A DNA stretch of 64,000 nt, taken from NCBI RefSeq assembly GCF_900115225.1, contig NZ_FOVR01000008.1, positions 62,001-126,000 on the forward strand. The letters run 5' to 3'. The stretch is from Cohaesibacter marisflavi. GTDB taxonomy: Bacteria > Pseudomonadota > Alphaproteobacteria > Rhizobiales > Cohaesibacteraceae. The notes beneath the pieces are model-generated. The model saw only the letters and a program-made list of their open reading frames with translations, was not told where the DNA came from and ran no database searches. Every line of letters starts with the position of its first letter. The stretch's first letter is position 1. The position numbers were made by a program, and so were the translations under genes. Below, one piece after another: positions 25,078 to 33,609 of this stretch.

Positions 25078-26582
25078 TGTGCCCCCGAATATGCTGCCTC
25101 ATAGAGGTTGAAGCGTGTCTTGTCTTCGCCCAGGAGTTCGCGCGAAACCGAGCCATTGTTGAAGACCAGAATGCGGTCTGAATGGGCAAGCAGCTCGCCA
25201 TCTTCGGACGAATAGAGAATAATCGCCATGCCTTCGTCCGCGAGCTTGCGCACCAGCGCGAAGAGTTCGCTTTTGGCGCTGAGGTCGATGCCCTTTGTCG
25301 GGTCGTCCAACAACAGGATATCGGGCGGATTGGTCAACCAGCGGGCGATGACCACCTTCTGCTGGTTGCCTCCCGAAAGAGAGCTGATGGAGGCTCCGAG
25401 GCTGGAATATTTGGTATTGAGTGCGCCGAGAGCAGGCTCGATGATGCGTGCAAGCACACTCGGGAAGGCGAGAAATGTCTTGTCCTTGAGGAAATGGATG
25501 GGCGACACATTTTCCATGATGGAACGGCCGGTTATGACACCATCACGCACGCGATCACCGGAAACATAGGAAAAGCCATTCTTGATGGCCGCGCGCGGGT
25601 TTGTCGGGTGAACCGCCTCACCATTGAGCAGCAGTGTGCCGGACTGGAGCTTTTCGGCGCCAAACAGGGTGCGTAGCAAGGTCGATTGACCCTGACCGTG
25701 CAAGCCTCCAAGGCCGAGGATTTCACCCTTGGCAAGGGAAAAGCCGACATTGCGAATATGCGCTCCCGAGAGTCCTTCGGCGACCAGACAGCTTTCGGTC
25801 TTCTTTTCGGCTTGCGGGGCTAGGCTGGCCTCTAGGGCTGCGGCTTCGGGCTGCTCTCCGATCATGTCACGAATGACTGTAGAGTGATCCGTCTCTTCAA
25901 TAAGGCGCGAGGAAACAGTCGTGCCGTCGCGAATGACGGTGATCCTGTCCGCAATATCGAAGATCTCGTCCATACGATGGGAAATGAAGATGATCGAACG
26001 CCCCTCCTCCTTCAGCTCGCGCAAGATTGAGAAAAAGCATTCCACCTGCGAGCGATCAAGCGCTGAGGTCGGTTCATCAAAAATCAGGATCTCGGCTTCG
26101 CTGGCCAGCGTCTTCATGATTTCAACCAGTTGTTTCTGGTCGGGGCGCAGCTTCGCCACCGGAGCATCGGGGGTGAACCCCTCTCCGATTACCGTTTCGA
26201 ATTTGCTGATATAATGCTCAGCTCTCTTGTTGAGTTCGGCATCATCTATCAGGCCACCTGCATGGGTTGGCAGGTGATAAAGGTTGATATTCTGGGCGAT
26301 TGATAGGCTGTTGGCCAGGCTCAGCTCTTGATAGAACAGGCAAATGCCCATTTCCCGCGCAGCTTGCGGGCCAAACAGCATGACTGGTTTGCCATTGAGT
26401 TCAAACGTGCCGCCATCTGGCCGAACGCTGCCCGCGATGACCTTGCAGAGCGTGCTCTTGCCCGATCCATTGGCTCCAATCAAAACATGGATTTCGCCGC
26501 GCTCGAGCAGCAGATCCCCGGAGGCCAAAGCAGTTGTTGCACCGTAATATTTGCAAATCTGCTGTAGCTTCAATCGACTCAT
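25074..26582 (-). CDS. Sugar ABC transporter ATP-binding protein (RbsA type, two domains)
   Basis: A 502-residue ATPase with two ABC domains in tandem. The first has Walker A GANGSGKST (residues 36-44), a degenerate signature LRPDQKQLVEI, and Walker B LIFDEPTSALD. The second has the unusual P-loop GLHGQGQST, signature LSGGNQQKVVIARWL and Walker B LLLDDPTKGID. Such asymmetry is normal in RbsA/MglA/XylG proteins. It follows the binding-protein gene by 75 nt and overlaps the first permease. Confidence 0.92.
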   Translation of the reverse strand: MSRLKLQQICKYYGATTALASGDLLLERGEIHVLIGANGSGKSTLCKVIAGSVRPDGGTFELNGKPVMLFGPQAAREMGICLFYQELSLANSLSIAQNINLYHLPTHAGGLIDDAELNKRAEHYISKFETVIGEGFTPDAPVAKLRPDQKQLVEIMKTLASEAEILIFDEPTSALDRSQVECFFSILRELKEEGRSIIFISHRMDEIFDIADRITVIRDGTTVSSRLIEETDHSTVIRDMIGEQPEAAALEASLAPQAEKKTESCLVAEGLSGAHIRNVGFSLAKGEILGLGGLHGQGQSTLLRTLFGAEKLQSGTLLLNGEAVHPTNPRAAIKNGFSYVSGDRVRDGVITGRSIMENVSPIHFLKDKTFLAFPSVLARIIEPALGALNTKYSSLGASISSLSGGNQQKVVIARWLTNPPDILLLDDPTKGIDLSAKSELFALVRKLADEGMAIILYSSEDGELLAHSDRILVFNNGSVSRELLGEDKTRFNLYEAAYSGAQ

Positions 26583-26613
26583 GGCGATGCACCTTCGTTA
26601 TCTTCTTTCGAAG

Positions 26614-26644
26614 GATGCCACAAACACTCAAGGTCCGCGGCATC
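26614..26644 (-). repeat. Weak intercistronic stem-loop after sugar-binding protein gene
   Basis: GATGCC and GGCATC form a 6-bp stem with a 19-nt loop between the binding-protein stop codon and the ATPase start. It is weaker than the equivalent hairpins in the other import operons of this window. Confidence 0.3.
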
Positions 26645-26657
26645 ACTGTCACCGTGA

Positions 26658-27677
26658 TTATTTGAAGTATGCTTCTGCTTCGTCGATGCTCAGCGCGCTT
26701 GTGTAGGAATAGAAGCCCGGTTTGCCTTCCAGTTCCTTGGCGACGGTTTCGACATTGTCCCCGTCGATGAACGGAATAGGCAGATACATGGCGTTCTTAT
26801 ACTGGCCTGCTGAGGCGGGTTCTTTCAGTTCCCGACCCTTCAGCATGAAGACAGCGACATTAAGAGCGCTGGCCATGACGCCAGGAGGGTTCACAGAGGC
26901 ACCTGAGGTGAAATCATTCTTCACCCACAGATCGATGAAATCTTTGCGGATTTCGCCTGTAGCGGCCACTTCACCGGCTTTTCCGGCATCCATCAGAGAG
27001 CGCCAGGCACCCGCTGCCATGCCATCCTGTACCCAGACACCGTCGATATCGGGATAGGTTGCCAGAAGGTTCTGCATGGCCTGCTGGCCTTGTGCCTGAT
27101 CCCAGTTGGCGTTGACTTCGTTGACGACCTTGATATCAGGATATTGGTCAAACACACTGGTATAGCCAGCAATGCGCATTTCATTGGCCGGATGTCCGGC
27201 AACGCCGTTGATGGCGACCACCTGCCCTGAGCCTTCAAGGGTATCTGCGAGCCACTGTGCACTCAGAGCGGCCCAGTTGGTCTGATCGATGCCCACATAG
27301 ATTGCGTCTTCCGAGGAGACTTCCGCATCGGTCGAAATGACCAGAATGCCATCTTCCTTGGCTTGTGCGAAGACCGGGTCAAAGGCGGTCGGGCTGTTGG
27401 GGTTGATGATAATGGCATCGACGCCCTGATTGATGAAATTGCGAACATGCGCAATCTGTCCGGGCACATCAACGTTGGCGCTTTGCACAACGACCTTGAT
27501 GTCTACGCCCTTGTCTTTCCATTTTTCGGCAGCTGCTTGAGCTTCCTCAATCATCTGGGTGCGCCATTCAGAGCCAACCCAGCCGTTTGACAAGCCGATG
27601 GTAAAGTCTTCAGCTTGCGCTACAGGAACAGCCAGAGCCATCACGGCCATTCCCAGAAGTGCTGTTTTCAACTTCAT
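26658..27677 (-). CDS. Sugar ABC transporter substrate-binding protein (RbsB type)
   Basis: A 339-residue periplasmic binding protein of the Peripla_BP_4 (ribose/galactose) class. Signal peptide residues 1-22 end VAQA before EDFTIGLSNG. Family features include NFINQGVDAIIINPNSPTAF and the later GVWVQDGMAAGAW. It is the first gene of a leftward operon (binding protein, ATPase, two permeases, LacI regulator, oxidoreductase), with two LacI-type operators 47-84 nt ahead of its start. The sugar is not identifiable from sequence. Confidence 0.9.
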   Translation of the reverse strand: MKLKTALLGMAVMALAVPVAQAEDFTIGLSNGWVGSEWRTQMIEEAQAAAEKWKDKGVDIKVVVQSANVDVPGQIAHVRNFINQGVDAIIINPNSPTAFDPVFAQAKEDGILVISTDAEVSSEDAIYVGIDQTNWAALSAQWLADTLEGSGQVVAINGVAGHPANEMRIAGYTSVFDQYPDIKVVNEVNANWDQAQGQQAMQNLLATYPDIDGVWVQDGMAAGAWRSLMDAGKAGEVAATGEIRKDFIDLWVKNDFTSGASVNPPGVMASALNVAVFMLKGRELKEPASAGQYKNAMYLPIPFIDGDNVETVAKELEGKPGFYSYTSALSIDEAEAYFK

Positions 27678-27723
27678 CTGCTTCCTCCCATGTCACAAAT
27701 GATGGTTGCAGTCTGGGGAGAAA

Positions 27724-27737
27724 TGAAATCGATTTCA
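27724..27737. promoter_or_regulatory. LacI-type operator 1
   Basis: TGAAATCGATTTCA is a perfect 14-bp palindrome with the central CG characteristic of LacI-family operators, located 47 nt upstream of the RbsB-type gene start. The LacI gene in the same operon is the obvious candidate to bind it. Confidence 0.75.
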
Positions 27738-27747
27738 AACAAAATTA

Positions 27748-27761
27748 TGAATTCGATTTCA
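27748..27761. promoter_or_regulatory. LacI-type operator 2
   Basis: TGAATTCGATTTCA differs from the first operator at one position and is centred 24 bp from it. Two closely spaced copies would place dimers on roughly the same helical face and probably bracket the promoter. Confidence 0.65.
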
Positions 27762-27988
27762 TCCCTATTCATTGGCTGTTCTGGGGGGGCTTTGAGAAAA
27801 GCTAAAACTTTGGTTTGTAAGGCTTTGAATCTGCAAGAAGACTTTACACATGTGCGAATGCTGTGCCCTATTGTCTGTTGGTTGACACGCCGATTGCATG
27901 AATTGTCAATGCTACTAAGTTCTCTAATTCAGAGGCAGATTATCGACAGGTTCTTGTCCATCGAATGCGCTTTACGGACCTTTCGGTA

Positions 27989-29503
27989 CTAGTTCGTGAA
28001 AATGTCGCGTGGCAGTGTGATTTCAACGCGCAGGCCTTCGTTGCTATTGTTGAGGGTCATTTCGCCCTTGTGGTTGTGCACGATTTCATTGGCGATACTC
28101 AGCCCCAGCCCAACGCCTTTGGTTTTATGGCCTTCATTGCCCCGCTCGAAAGGAAGCAACACCTTTTCGATCTGGTCACTGGGGATGCCTGGACCTCCAT
28201 CAACGATGGTGATAACGGTTTGCTCGCTGCCATCATAGCCAAGAAACACCTTGGCGTATTTCCCATATTTGAGGCTGTTATCAATAATGTTTGAGAGTGC
28301 CCGGCGCAACTGTTTGGGCTTGCCTATCATGAAACCGCGTGTCTGGGTGGAGAGCTCGATGGATGGGGCAACGCTGAATACGGAAGCAACCCCTTCAATT
28401 TCAATCGGAAGCGTTGAGTCAAAGCTCACATCCTTGTCCATATCCTGATAGTCATCGCACAGGCTTGTGATGAGCGAACTCAGCGAGAAGCGATGACGCT
28501 CTTCGGTATTCTTGTGCAGAGAGAGGAAATCAAGCGCCCCTTCCACAAGATCGTGGATGGTTTCCAGATCGCTGGCAAAGCGCTCTCGGGTCTCTTCTTC
28601 CTTGATCATTTCCGTGCGAAGCAACATGCGGGTTACAGGCGTACGCAGATCGTGGGAAATGGCAGCAAGGCCGAGTAGCTGTCGTTCGCGTTCCCGGTCG
28701 AAACGTTTGACCAGTTCGCGCATATTGTCCTGAATGGCTAGCGCCTCAGTGGGAGCGAACGGTCCGAGAGATTTGCGCGTGTATTTGGTGCCTTGGCTCA
28801 GCTTTCTGAATGGCAGCATGAGAGTGGAGGAAAAGGGGAAGCAAAGCGAAAGAGTGAGTGCGGCGACGAAGAGCGTGAGGAATGCGCCTTGTGTCTCGGA
28901 AAAACGCGCCCGCCAGAGCAAGGGAGACGAGATTTCAAGCACCTGATCTTGTTCAAGGAAGATATAGAGCGTGGCTTCTATATCCTGTCTGGCGATGGCC
29001 AGAGAAAGGGATGCCAGACGCACAGAAGCCGGGATGGGCTGATTGAAGGTGCGTGATCCATCTGTCGCATCCAGTGTCGGGTTATAGATGCTGTCTTGCT
29101 GCAAATCCGTGCTGTTGTTGCGCGAACTGAGCAGTCCCGGTAAAGGCGGATTATCCCTGAAGCGAACCGCTGCCCTGACGCGCTTATCGTTCAATATAAG
29201 GATCAGCGGTGACACAAAGCTGTCTTGCTCCCTTGGGAAGCTATTATGAAAGCGGAAGCTATAGGGTTTCTCCTGTCCAGCGCAATTCATTTTGGCCGGT
29301 TCGAGACTATTGAGGCAGCGCTCTATGATCTGAGACAGGCGGCCGCCCGTCATTTCTGCAATGGAGAGCTCTGCTCTTCGGTCCAGATAGGTTTGCACCA
29401 CTATCCAGGTCGTAGCGATACCTGCCATGAAGGCCAGAGAGAGCATTGTCGCGATACGCGCGGCATGGCTGCGTGGGAATATGGACAGAATGGATTGCCG
29501 CAT
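27989..29503 (-). CDS. Sensor histidine kinase of the Gts-linked two-component system
   Basis: A 504-residue membrane kinase. Two membrane helices (about 15-37 and 207-230) flank a periplasmic sensor region of roughly 170 residues. The cytoplasmic part has the dimerisation and phosphoacceptor box AISHDLRTPVTRM with His284, the N box NIIDNSLKYG, G1 DGGPGIP and G2 GVGLGLSIANE. It lies 15 nt after the response regulator gene. In Pseudomonas the GtrS-GltR pair regulates glucose-uptake genes next door, and the same layout here (regulators divergent from a Gts-like importer) suggests an equivalent role. The sensed ligand is unknown. Confidence 0.88.
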   Translation of the reverse strand: MRQSILSIFPRSHAARIATMLSLAFMAGIATTWIVVQTYLDRRAELSIAEMTGGRLSQIIERCLNSLEPAKMNCAGQEKPYSFRFHNSFPREQDSFVSPLILILNDKRVRAAVRFRDNPPLPGLLSSRNNSTDLQQDSIYNPTLDATDGSRTFNQPIPASVRLASLSLAIARQDIEATLYIFLEQDQVLEISSPLLWRARFSETQGAFLTLFVAALTLSLCFPFSSTLMLPFRKLSQGTKYTRKSLGPFAPTEALAIQDNMRELVKRFDRERERQLLGLAAISHDLRTPVTRMLLRTEMIKEEETRERFASDLETIHDLVEGALDFLSLHKNTEERHRFSLSSLITSLCDDYQDMDKDVSFDSTLPIEIEGVASVFSVAPSIELSTQTRGFMIGKPKQLRRALSNIIDNSLKYGKYAKVFLGYDGSEQTVITIVDGGPGIPSDQIEKVLLPFERGNEGHKTKGVGLGLSIANEIVHNHKGEMTLNNSNEGLRVEITLPRDIFTN

Positions 29504-29518
29504 GGCCTTCAGCTCTTT

Positions 29519-30250
29519 CTAGAGAGTGGTCGATCGCGCTGAACTCGTTCCATTGGAGCTTTCAATCTCGCAACAGAATTTGTAGCCCTGATTGCGCACC
29601 GTACGGATGTACTGAGCCTTGCTATCCACGTCGGTCAGCTTCTTGCGCAAGCGACTAACCAGAATATCAATACGGCGATCACCAGGCTCAATGTCATGGC
29701 CAATCAGCAGCTGGGCCAATTCGTCACGGGATACCGGATTGGGGGACGCCTGTGCCAATATGGAGAGAACGGCATATTCGCGCGTGCTGAGCGGAACAAG
29801 CAGATTCCTTGGCGCATGCAACTGCTCGTTCGTCAGATCCAGTACCCAGCCATCAAAGGAGAGCTTGCCAGCGGATGTCTTGCGCTCGCCCGGCCCTGTG
29901 CGCCTTAACAACGCATTGATGCGTGCCAACAGTTCGCGTGGATTGAAGGGCTTCTCCATATAGTCATCGGCTCCCAGTTCCAGCCCGATGATGCGTTCGG
30001 TGTCTCCCTTTACTGCCGAGAGGATGATAATCGGAACAGAAGACGTGGCCCTCACCTTCTTGCAGAATTCAAGGCCGCTTTCACCGGGCAACATCAGATC
30101 GACGATCAGTAGATCAAACATGACATTGCCGCGCCTATAGGCAACCTCTGCGGATTCCGAGACCACGCACTGAAAATGGCGTGCATCCAGATAGGAAGAC
30201 AAAAGCGCTGAAATTTCAGGATCATCCTCAATGATATGGATACGCTGCAT
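29519..30250 (-). CDS. OmpR-family response regulator of the Gts-linked system
   Basis: A 243-residue regulator. The receiver domain (1-120) has the acidic pair Asp9-Asp10, phospho-acceptor Asp51 in LLIVDLMLPGESG, and Lys in YMEKPFNP. The C-terminal winged helix (about 135-230) has the OmpR pattern, with LSTREYAVLSILAQ and RRIDILVSRLRKKL. It starts the leftward pair with the histidine kinase, divergent from the sugar importer at 30447. It probably binds the palindrome at 30309 and controls that importer, as GltR does in pseudomonads. Confidence 0.9.
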   Translation of the reverse strand: MQRIHIIEDDPEISALLSSYLDARHFQCVVSESAEVAYRRGNVMFDLLIVDLMLPGESGLEFCKKVRATSSVPIIILSAVKGDTERIIGLELGADDYMEKPFNPRELLARINALLRRTGPGERKTSAGKLSFDGWVLDLTNEQLHAPRNLLVPLSTREYAVLSILAQASPNPVSRDELAQLLIGHDIEPGDRRIDILVSRLRKKLTDVDSKAQYIRTVRNQGYKFCCEIESSNGTSSARSTTL

Positions 30251-30270
30251 CCTGTTTCCTCCCCCCTAAT

Positions 30271-30303
30271 ACTCTTGACTAATCCATTTTAGACAACAAG
30301 AGT
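30271..30303. repeat. Inverted repeat ACTCTTG/CAAGAGT in the divergent promoter region
   Basis: Seven-base arms ACTCTTG (30271-30277) and CAAGAGT (30297-30303) are 19 nt apart, just ahead of the response-regulator start. A protein site spanning two helical turns or a leader stem are both possible. Confidence 0.35.
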
Positions 30304-30308
30304 GTCAA

Positions 30309-30325
30309 TGTTACAATTTGTAACA
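30309..30325. promoter_or_regulatory. 17-bp palindrome, candidate response-regulator operator
   Basis: TGTTACAATTTGTAACA has perfect 8-bp arms around one central base, halfway into the divergent region between the response-regulator and gtsA-like genes. It is 58 nt from the regulator start and 121 nt from gtsA. It is the strongest symmetric element in this spacer. Confidence 0.6.
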
Positions 30326-30446
30326 TACATCGGTACCAAACACAGTTTCTGATACAAAAACTTACAAAAACCGGCTGCTGGTTCCAGAGAATCCATTCTA
30401 CAATCAATAGGCATATTTTGTTTTCATTTTATCTTGGGAGGAAAAA

Positions 30447-31697
30447 ATGAAATCTCTGAAGCTCGCTCTTATGGGAGCGATTGCGTTGGCTGCTACGCCA
30501 CTTGCAGCGCAGGCTGAACCTGTTGCCGAAGTCCTGCACTATTGGACATCTGGCGGGGAAGCCAAGGCCATCAAGGAACTTCAACAAGCATTTCAAAAAC
30601 GTGGCGGTAAATGGATCGACGCGCCTGTCGCTGGTGGCGGCGGCGATGCGCAGGCCGCAGTGCTGCGTTCTCGCGTATTGGCGGGTGATCCACCTGCTGC
30701 CGTTCAGATCAAAGGGCCGAATATTGCCGAATGGGCAGAAGCTGGCGCTCTGGGCGATTTGTCCGACGTAGCCAACGCTCAAGGCTGGGACGACATCCTG
30801 CCACAAGCCATCAAGAATGTTGTCAAATATGATGGTCATTATGTTGCCGTGCCGGTCAACGTGCATCGTGTCGACTGGATCTGGGCTAACCCGGAAGTTC
30901 TGGCAAAAGTCGGAGCTGAAGTGCCAAAGACCTGGGACGAATTCAACGCAACGGCTGACAAGCTAAAGGAAGCCGGTATCGTTCCGTTGGCCTATGGTGG
31001 GCAGCCCTGGCAGGATGCAACGGTTTTCGAAACCGTCGTTCTGGGCATCGGTGGTATCGATTTCTACAAGAAAGCAATGGTAGATCTGGATGAGGACGCT
31101 CTTGGCTCTGACACCATGATCAAGGTGTTCGACCAGATGCGGAAAATGCGTGACTATATTGATCCCGATTATCCGGGTCGCGACTGGAACCTGGCCACCG
31201 CTATGGTTATGCGCGGGGAAGCCGCCATGCAGATCATGGGCGACTGGGCCAAAGGCGAATTCGCCGCGGCGGGCAAGAAACCCGGCGTCGACTATATCTG
31301 CGCTCCTACACCATCCGATGGTGGCTATATTCTGAACTCTGATAGCTTCGCCATGTTCAATGTCTCAGGCGAAGACAAGAAAGAAGGTCAGGATTTGTTG
31401 GCAGAACTGATCCTGGGCAAGGAGTTCCAGGAAACTTTCAATCTTTACAAGGGATCTATTCCTGCTCGCATGGATGTGCCTATGGATAAATTCGACTCCT
31501 GCGCAATCAAATCCATGGAAGACATGACCTCAGCTGCCAAAAATGACACGCTGGTTGGCTCTGTTGCGCACGAGATTGCACAGGCTGGCGCCGTTCGCGG
31601 TGCTTTCCTTGACGTTGTAACGGCGCACTTCAATTCTGACATGTCCTCAGAAGAAGCAACCAAGAAACTGATCGATGCGATCAGGCTCGCCAAATAA
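30447..31697 (+). CDS. gtsA: Glucose/mannose-type ABC transporter substrate-binding protein (GtsA-like)
   Basis: A 416-residue periplasmic sugar-binding protein. Signal peptide residues 1-22 end AQA before EPVAEV. The mature start VLHYWTSGGEAKAIKEL, the ligand loop VAGGGGDAQAAVLRSR and the stretch VKYDGHYVAVPVNVHRVDWI closely follow Pseudomonas GtsA/GltB, the glucose/mannose-binding protein. The ATG is preceded by a strong GGGAGGA. It heads an operon of two permeases and an ATPase. The name is by resemblance and gene order and has not been checked by search. Confidence 0.85.
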   Translation: MKSLKLALMGAIALAATPLAAQAEPVAEVLHYWTSGGEAKAIKELQQAFQKRGGKWIDAPVAGGGGDAQAAVLRSRVLAGDPPAAVQIKGPNIAEWAEAGALGDLSDVANAQGWDDILPQAIKNVVKYDGHYVAVPVNVHRVDWIWANPEVLAKVGAEVPKTWDEFNATADKLKEAGIVPLAYGGQPWQDATVFETVVLGIGGIDFYKKAMVDLDEDALGSDTMIKVFDQMRKMRDYIDPDYPGRDWNLATAMVMRGEAAMQIMGDWAKGEFAAAGKKPGVDYICAPTPSDGGYILNSDSFAMFNVSGEDKKEGQDLLAELILGKEFQETFNLYKGSIPARMDVPMDKFDSCAIKSMEDMTSAAKNDTLVGSVAHEIAQAGAVRGAFLDVVTAHFNSDMSSEEATKKLIDAIRLAK

Positions 31698-31712
31698 AAG
31701 CTTGCGGGGTTT

Positions 31713-31734
31713 GGGCCGGCCTTTTGGTCGGCCC
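31713..31734 (+). repeat. Intercistronic stem-loop after gtsA
   Basis: GGGCCGGCC and GGTCGGCCC pair over nine bases (one wobble) around a TTTT loop, 15 nt after the gtsA stop codon; TTT follows. This probably protects the abundant binding-protein message and limits read-through into the permease genes. Confidence 0.65.
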
Positions 31735-31821
31735 TTTCATCCAGGGAGGCTTTCCGCTCCTTTCATATCGCTTGAAAGCAGAGTTTGCCTTGGCCTCCAC
31801 ACCCCAGAAAGGAGAGCCCAA

Positions 31822-32718
31822 ATGGCTAGTGTTGCGGGAAAAATCGCGGTTAGGCTGGAGAGACTGATCCCCAAGCTTGTAATCGCTCCCGGCTTTTTGG
31901 CGATATTGCTGTTTGTCTACGGATTCATTATCTGGACGGCCTATATCTCTTTTTCCAAGTCGAAGATGCTGCCCAATTACACCCTGATCGGATTACGTCC
32001 GTATGAGCGATTGTTCCAGATGGACCGGTGGAATGTCGCATTCACGAACCTGATAATCTTTGGTGTGGCCTTCATCGCCATATCCATCATTATTGGTGTT
32101 TTGCTGGCAATTTTGCTTGATCAGCGCATTCGCATAGAGGGCGCGATCCGCACGATTTACCTCTACCCAATGGCGATTTCCTTCGTGATCACCGGTACCG
32201 CCTGGAAATGGATCATGAACCCGTCTCTGGGCCTGGAGACCGTGGTGCGCTCATGGGGCTGGGAGTCTTTTTCCTTTGGATGGATCGTCGATCAGAATAT
32301 GGCTGTCTATGCGCTTGTCATGGCGGCCGTCTGGCAATCATCCGGTTTCGTCATGGCCCTGTTCCTTTCAGCGCTGAGGAGTGTTGATCAGGATATCATC
32401 AAGGCAGCCAGTCTGGATGGGGCATCGACCGCCAAGATCTATCTCAGGATCATTCTGCCTTCCATGCGGCCGGTTTTCATGAGTGCGGTGGTCATTCTGG
32501 CCCATCTCGCCATCAAGAGCTTCGATCTCGTGGTTGCATTGACCAACGGTGGCCCGGGATACTCCTCTACGCTGCCAGCCAACTTCATGTATGAGATGAC
32601 CTTCCGCCGCAACGAGATCGGCGTTGGTGCCGCATCAGCCATCATTATGCTTCTAACCGTGATGGCGATCATGGTGCCATATCTCTATTCAGAACTGAGG
32701 GGGTCGAAAAATGTCTAA
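31822..32718 (+). CDS. gtsB: Glucose/mannose-type ABC transporter permease (GtsB-like)
   Basis: A 298-residue MalF-type permease. The first membrane helix is LVIAPGFLAILLFVYGFIIW; the ATPase-contact (EAA) loop is KAASLDGASTAKIYLRIILP near residues 193-212. The ATG at 31822 follows GGAGAG and is chosen over an earlier in-frame ATG at 31675 that would overlap the gtsA stop and the hairpin. It overlaps the next gene by eight bases. Confidence 0.88.
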   Translation: MASVAGKIAVRLERLIPKLVIAPGFLAILLFVYGFIIWTAYISFSKSKMLPNYTLIGLRPYERLFQMDRWNVAFTNLIIFGVAFIAISIIIGVLLAILLDQRIRIEGAIRTIYLYPMAISFVITGTAWKWIMNPSLGLETVVRSWGWESFSFGWIVDQNMAVYALVMAAVWQSSGFVMALFLSALRSVDQDIIKAASLDGASTAKIYLRIILPSMRPVFMSAVVILAHLAIKSFDLVVALTNGGPGYSSTLPANFMYEMTFRRNEIGVGAASAIIMLLTVMAIMVPYLYSELRGSKNV

Positions 32719-33598
32719 TCTGGATATCGTAAGACCCGAAAATTCGTCATTCCAGTGGGTCGGACGGCTGCTGATCTGGAGCATTTTGTTGCTGTTTTGC
32801 TTCTGGTTTCTTATGCCTGCCTATGTGGTTATCAGCACATCTTTGAAAAATCTGGAAGAAATTCGGGGCGGTTCGCTGCTGGCCTTGCCTCATGAATTGA
32901 ATTTTACCGCATGGCAGCATGCATGGAATCAGGCCTGTATCGGTGTTCAATGCACCGGCTTGCAGCCCTATTTCATGAATTCGGTGATGATGGCCATTCC
33001 AGCGGTGTTGTTTTCAACAATCCTTGGCGCGCTGACCGGATACACGCTGACCAAATGGCGTTTCAAGGGCAGCAACATCATCTTTGCGCTCATTCTGTTT
33101 GGCTGCTTTGTGCCGTTTCAGGTGGTTATCCTGCCAATGGCTCAGACGCTTGGTATTCTGAGGCTCACCAACACGGTTTATGGCCTCATTCTGGTGCATT
33201 CTGTCTATGGCCTCGCCTTCACCACCCTGTTTTTCAGGAACTATTATGTCACGATTCCTGATGAACTCATTCGGGCTGCGACCATTGATGGCGCCGGATT
33301 TTTCACGATCTTCTTCCGTATCCTGTTGCCGATTTCCCCACCAATCATCGTGGTGGCGGTCATTTGGCAATTCACCCAGATCTGGAACGACTTCCTCTTC
33401 GGTGTCAGCTTTACCACCGGAGGGTCGCAGCCGCTGATGGTTGCGCTCAACAACCTTGTAAACACGACCACCGGGGTCAAGCAGTATAACGTTGATATGG
33501 CTGCTGCCCTGATCACCGCAGCGCCGACGCTGCTGGTTTATATCGTTGCCGGTCGATATTTTGTCCGCGGCCTGACCGCAGGCTCGGTAAAAGGATAA
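32711..33598 (+). CDS. gtsC: Glucose/mannose-type ABC transporter permease (GtsC-like)
   Basis: A 295-residue MalG-type permease, partner of the preceding protein. Membrane segments begin at LLIWSILLLFCFWFLMPAYV; the EAA loop is RAATIDGAGFFTIFFRILLP near residues 190-210. The ending YFVRGLTAGSVKG is common to this subfamily. It starts inside the preceding gene and is followed 11 nt later by the ATPase. Confidence 0.9.
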   Translation: MSNLDIVRPENSSFQWVGRLLIWSILLLFCFWFLMPAYVVISTSLKNLEEIRGGSLLALPHELNFTAWQHAWNQACIGVQCTGLQPYFMNSVMMAIPAVLFSTILGALTGYTLTKWRFKGSNIIFALILFGCFVPFQVVILPMAQTLGILRLTNTVYGLILVHSVYGLAFTTLFFRNYYVTIPDELIRAATIDGAGFFTIFFRILLPISPPIIVVAVIWQFTQIWNDFLFGVSFTTGGSQPLMVALNNLVNTTTGVKQYNVDMAAALITAAPTLLVYIVAGRYFVRGLTAGSVKG

Positions 33599-33609
33599 GG
33601 AGAAGAAAT

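Larger units (their letters stand above)
27678..27988. other. Intergenic region, 311 nt, promoter of the RbsB-type operon
   Basis: This spacer separates the start of the leftward binding-protein gene from the 3' end of the histidine kinase gene. It contains the two LacI-type operator candidates at 27724 and 27748. The remainder (27770-27988) shows no recognisable gene or strong structure. Confidence 0.55.
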
